Shown piece by piece: positions 62,718-64,000 of a DNA stretch of 64,000 bases. This stretch comes from Zobellia uliginosa (GTDB lineage Bacteria; Bacteroidota; Bacteroidia; Flavobacteriales; Flavobacteriaceae), in the NCBI RefSeq assembly GCF_900156625.1, contig NZ_FTOB01000005.1, positions 124,001 to 188,000 of the forward strand, given 5' to 3'. Both the position numbers and the translations under genes were made by a program. The notes beneath the pieces were generated by a model. That model did not search any database, had not been told where the DNA came from, and was given only the letters and a program-made list of their open reading frames with translations. Within the stretch, counting starts at the first letter, position 1. The number at the start of each line of letters is the position of its first letter.

Positions 62718-63287
62718 GTGAGAGTAAGGGACGATACCAAGATCAATACCATTTTTGAGGCAACTACTGCATTGACCTCGGAAGTGGGGCTGAACCGGCT
62801 CACGATGTCATCTATTGCCCAAAGGGCCAAAATGGCCTGTGGAACCCTTTATATCTACTTCGATAGTAAAGAGCGGCTGCTGAACGAGCTGTATATGCAT
62901 CTTTTTGTCGGTAGTACCCTTTCCATACTTCCTTCTATTGGGCATTTACCCTTAAAAAAACAACTTTCCATCATCTGGTCAAAAGTGCTGTGGTTTCGTG
63001 TAACTAACAGTTCAGAGGTGATATTCATGCATCAGTTTCGGTATTCGGTCTATGCTTCCGAAGAAACCCATAAGCTTGACGACCAGTTTGTGGGCTTTAT
63101 CAAAAACTTATTGGGGCAGGGAAAGGAGGAATTGATTATTAAGAACATTGATAGTGACCTGATTATTCCCTTGTTTTACGGTTATGCCAATAACTTGGCT
63201 AGGCAAATGGCTATGGATGAGGTAGAAATTACGGATGAGATTATCGATCAAACCTTCCACTTGTGTTGGGATGCTATAAAATCATGA
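62718..63287 (+). CDS. TetR/AcrR-family transcriptional regulator
   Basis: A 189-residue regulator with the TetR HTH in its first 55 residues (LTMSSIAQRAKMACGTLYIY, then FDSKERLLNELY). The ligand domain has no recognisable relatives. The GTG start (62718) gives MRVRDDTKINTIFEAT and leaves no leader beyond a perfect palindrome. A downstream palindrome (63301-63324) may be another site. Possible targets: itself and the secreted-protein gene that follows. Confidence 0.88.
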   Translation: MRVRDDTKINTIFEATTALTSEVGLNRLTMSSIAQRAKMACGTLYIYFDSKERLLNELYMHLFVGSTLSILPSIGHLPLKKQLSIIWSKVLWFRVTNSSEVIFMHQFRYSVYASEETHKLDDQFVGFIKNLLGQGKEELIIKNIDSDLIIPLFYGYANNLARQMAMDEVEITDEIIDQTFHLCWDAIKS

Positions 63288-63300
63288 TATTTTAACATTC

Positions 63301-63324
63301 ATAAATGAATTTGTATTCATTTAT
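63301..63324. repeat. palindrome downstream of the TetR gene
   Basis: ATAAATGAAT, TTGT, ATTCATTTAT: perfect 10-bp arms 13 bp after the TetR stop. No T run follows, so it may be an operator or a weak terminator. The rest of the 294-bp gap (63288-63581) shows no gene. Confidence 0.45.
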
Positions 63325-63581
63325 AACCGTATATTGTATCGTCTTAACAGTTGAATGGTATCGAAAATTAGTTTGTAATAGCTCCATATTCTTACTGGAA
63401 TACATTTATTTGAGATTCATCTGATCTGCTTAAGTCATTGGAGGCCCCATTTGTCATAACTATATGTTCCCCCACTTTATGGCTTTAGGGGTCCTTCTTT
63501 TACGACTTCGTTCCCAATTTTTGTCCCTTATCTTCTGAAAATTCATTTTTCGTGTCTATATTTAGGTAAAACCTTGATATT

Positions 63582-64000
63582 ATGAAAAATACCATATTGT
63601 TAGCAGCTTTGTTCTCTGTGTGTTTTGTCACGTCGCAAGAGAAAAGTAGTGAAGTTCTACCTTCTGAAATACAGGTCAAAACGGCGACCTTGCCTGCTCC
63701 CGAAGCCGATAAGGATGGGGCCATGGTGTATGGGTATGATAGTTCGGGAAATCTGACGGTATTGAGGGAAGGCAGTAATAATTTGGTTTGCATAGGAGAC
63801 GATCCTGCGAAAGAGGGGATAAGCGTAGCTTGTTATTCAAAGGCCTTGGAACCTTTTATGAAACGCGGTAGGGAGCTCACCGCTGAAGGGAAAAACACTA
63901 AGGAGAAACGGGAGATTCAAGGTGCCGAGGTTGCGGCGGGGAAATGGCAGATGCCCCTTGTGCCCAGTATGCTCTATATTTATTACGGGAGCGACGAAGC
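63582..64000 (+). CDS. secreted protein of unknown function, truncated by window end
   Basis: An ATG at 63582 opens a frame that runs to the window edge (139 residues and part of a codon; no stop). It starts with a signal peptide (MKNTILLAALFSVCFVTSQ). The mature part reads LPAPEADKDGAMVYGYDSSG, NNLVCIGDDPAKEGISVACY and KALEPFMKRGRELTAEGKN, then KWQMPLVPSMLYIYYGSDEA. I do not recognise the family. It follows the TetR gene in the same direction. Confidence 0.8.
   Translation, partial: MKNTILLAALFSVCFVTSQEKSSEVLPSEIQVKTATLPAPEADKDGAMVYGYDSSGNLTVLREGSNNLVCIGDDPAKEGISVACYSKALEPFMKRGRELTAEGKNTKEKREIQGAEVAAGKWQMPLVPSMLYIYYGSDE

Overview
The window looks like chromosomal DNA of a marine member of the Flavobacteriaceae (Bacteroidota), perhaps close to Zobellia or Maribacter. 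This rests on gene content and protein style, not on a marker-gene comparison: an Nqr sodium pump with its flavin transferase, a type IX secretion (T9SS) Plug-like protein, a T9SS type B sorting domain, flavobacterial small families, Bacteroidota -7 promoter boxes (TAnnTTTG), and few Shine-Dalgarno sites. Coding density is high. I saw no rRNA, convincing tRNA, CRISPR array, insertion sequence or prophage.

Layout. 0-6.6 kb: a metzincin-like protease, an aspartate aminotransferase, a fatty acid desaturase, rsmG and a DinB-fold protein, with an unusually long gap between convergent genes at 5.5-6.05 kb. 6.7-11.3 kb (minus strand): P5C dehydrogenase, ApaG, a DUF3667 membrane protein and the T9SS Plug-like protein. 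11.5-19.1 kb (plus strand): nqrABCDEF, a terminator, a small conserved gene and apbE. ApbE would attach FMN to NqrB and NqrC, so this block is one functional unit. 19-25 kb: methyltransferase, map, gpmI, a small ankyrin protein, a 55-residue membrane protein that is easily missed (23101-23268), an M48 protease and a Tat-type VanY-like carboxypeptidase.

25.4-33.8 kb is the most accessory-looking region. A two-gene minus-strand unit encodes a very large fibre-like protein and a T9SS type B sorted protein. It is divergent from four tandem paralogues that share a carboxypeptidase-regulatory-like domain and a C-terminal module. 33.8-48.8 kb: DUF6702 protein, M1 peptidase, tatA, PAP2 phosphatase, O-methyltransferase, GNAT, kynureninase, an astacin-type lipoprotein, an MFS transporter, a lipoprotein, ClpP, kynurenine 3-monooxygenase, a cysteine-less 'zinc ribbon' coiled-coil protein, a Nif3 family protein and lpxK.

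48.8-64 kb: a TPR hybrid histidine kinase overlapping gap, lipA, an ECF sigma factor with a small Cys-rich membrane protein, a second ECF sigma/anti-sigma pair, murB with an aminotransferase, a double-D[ST]G aspartyl protease with a PDZ domain (start region possibly frameshifted by an A tract), a DUF1573 protein divergent from valS, a TetR regulator with an operator-like palindrome next to its GTG start, and a secreted protein cut by the window end.

Most genes are housekeeping. The parts that best merit a second look are the paralogue array with the fibre operon, the palindrome-rich convergent gap and its 13-bp motif shared with the aminotransferase upstream region, the unnamed gene between nqrF and apbE, and the A-tract at the aspartyl protease start.
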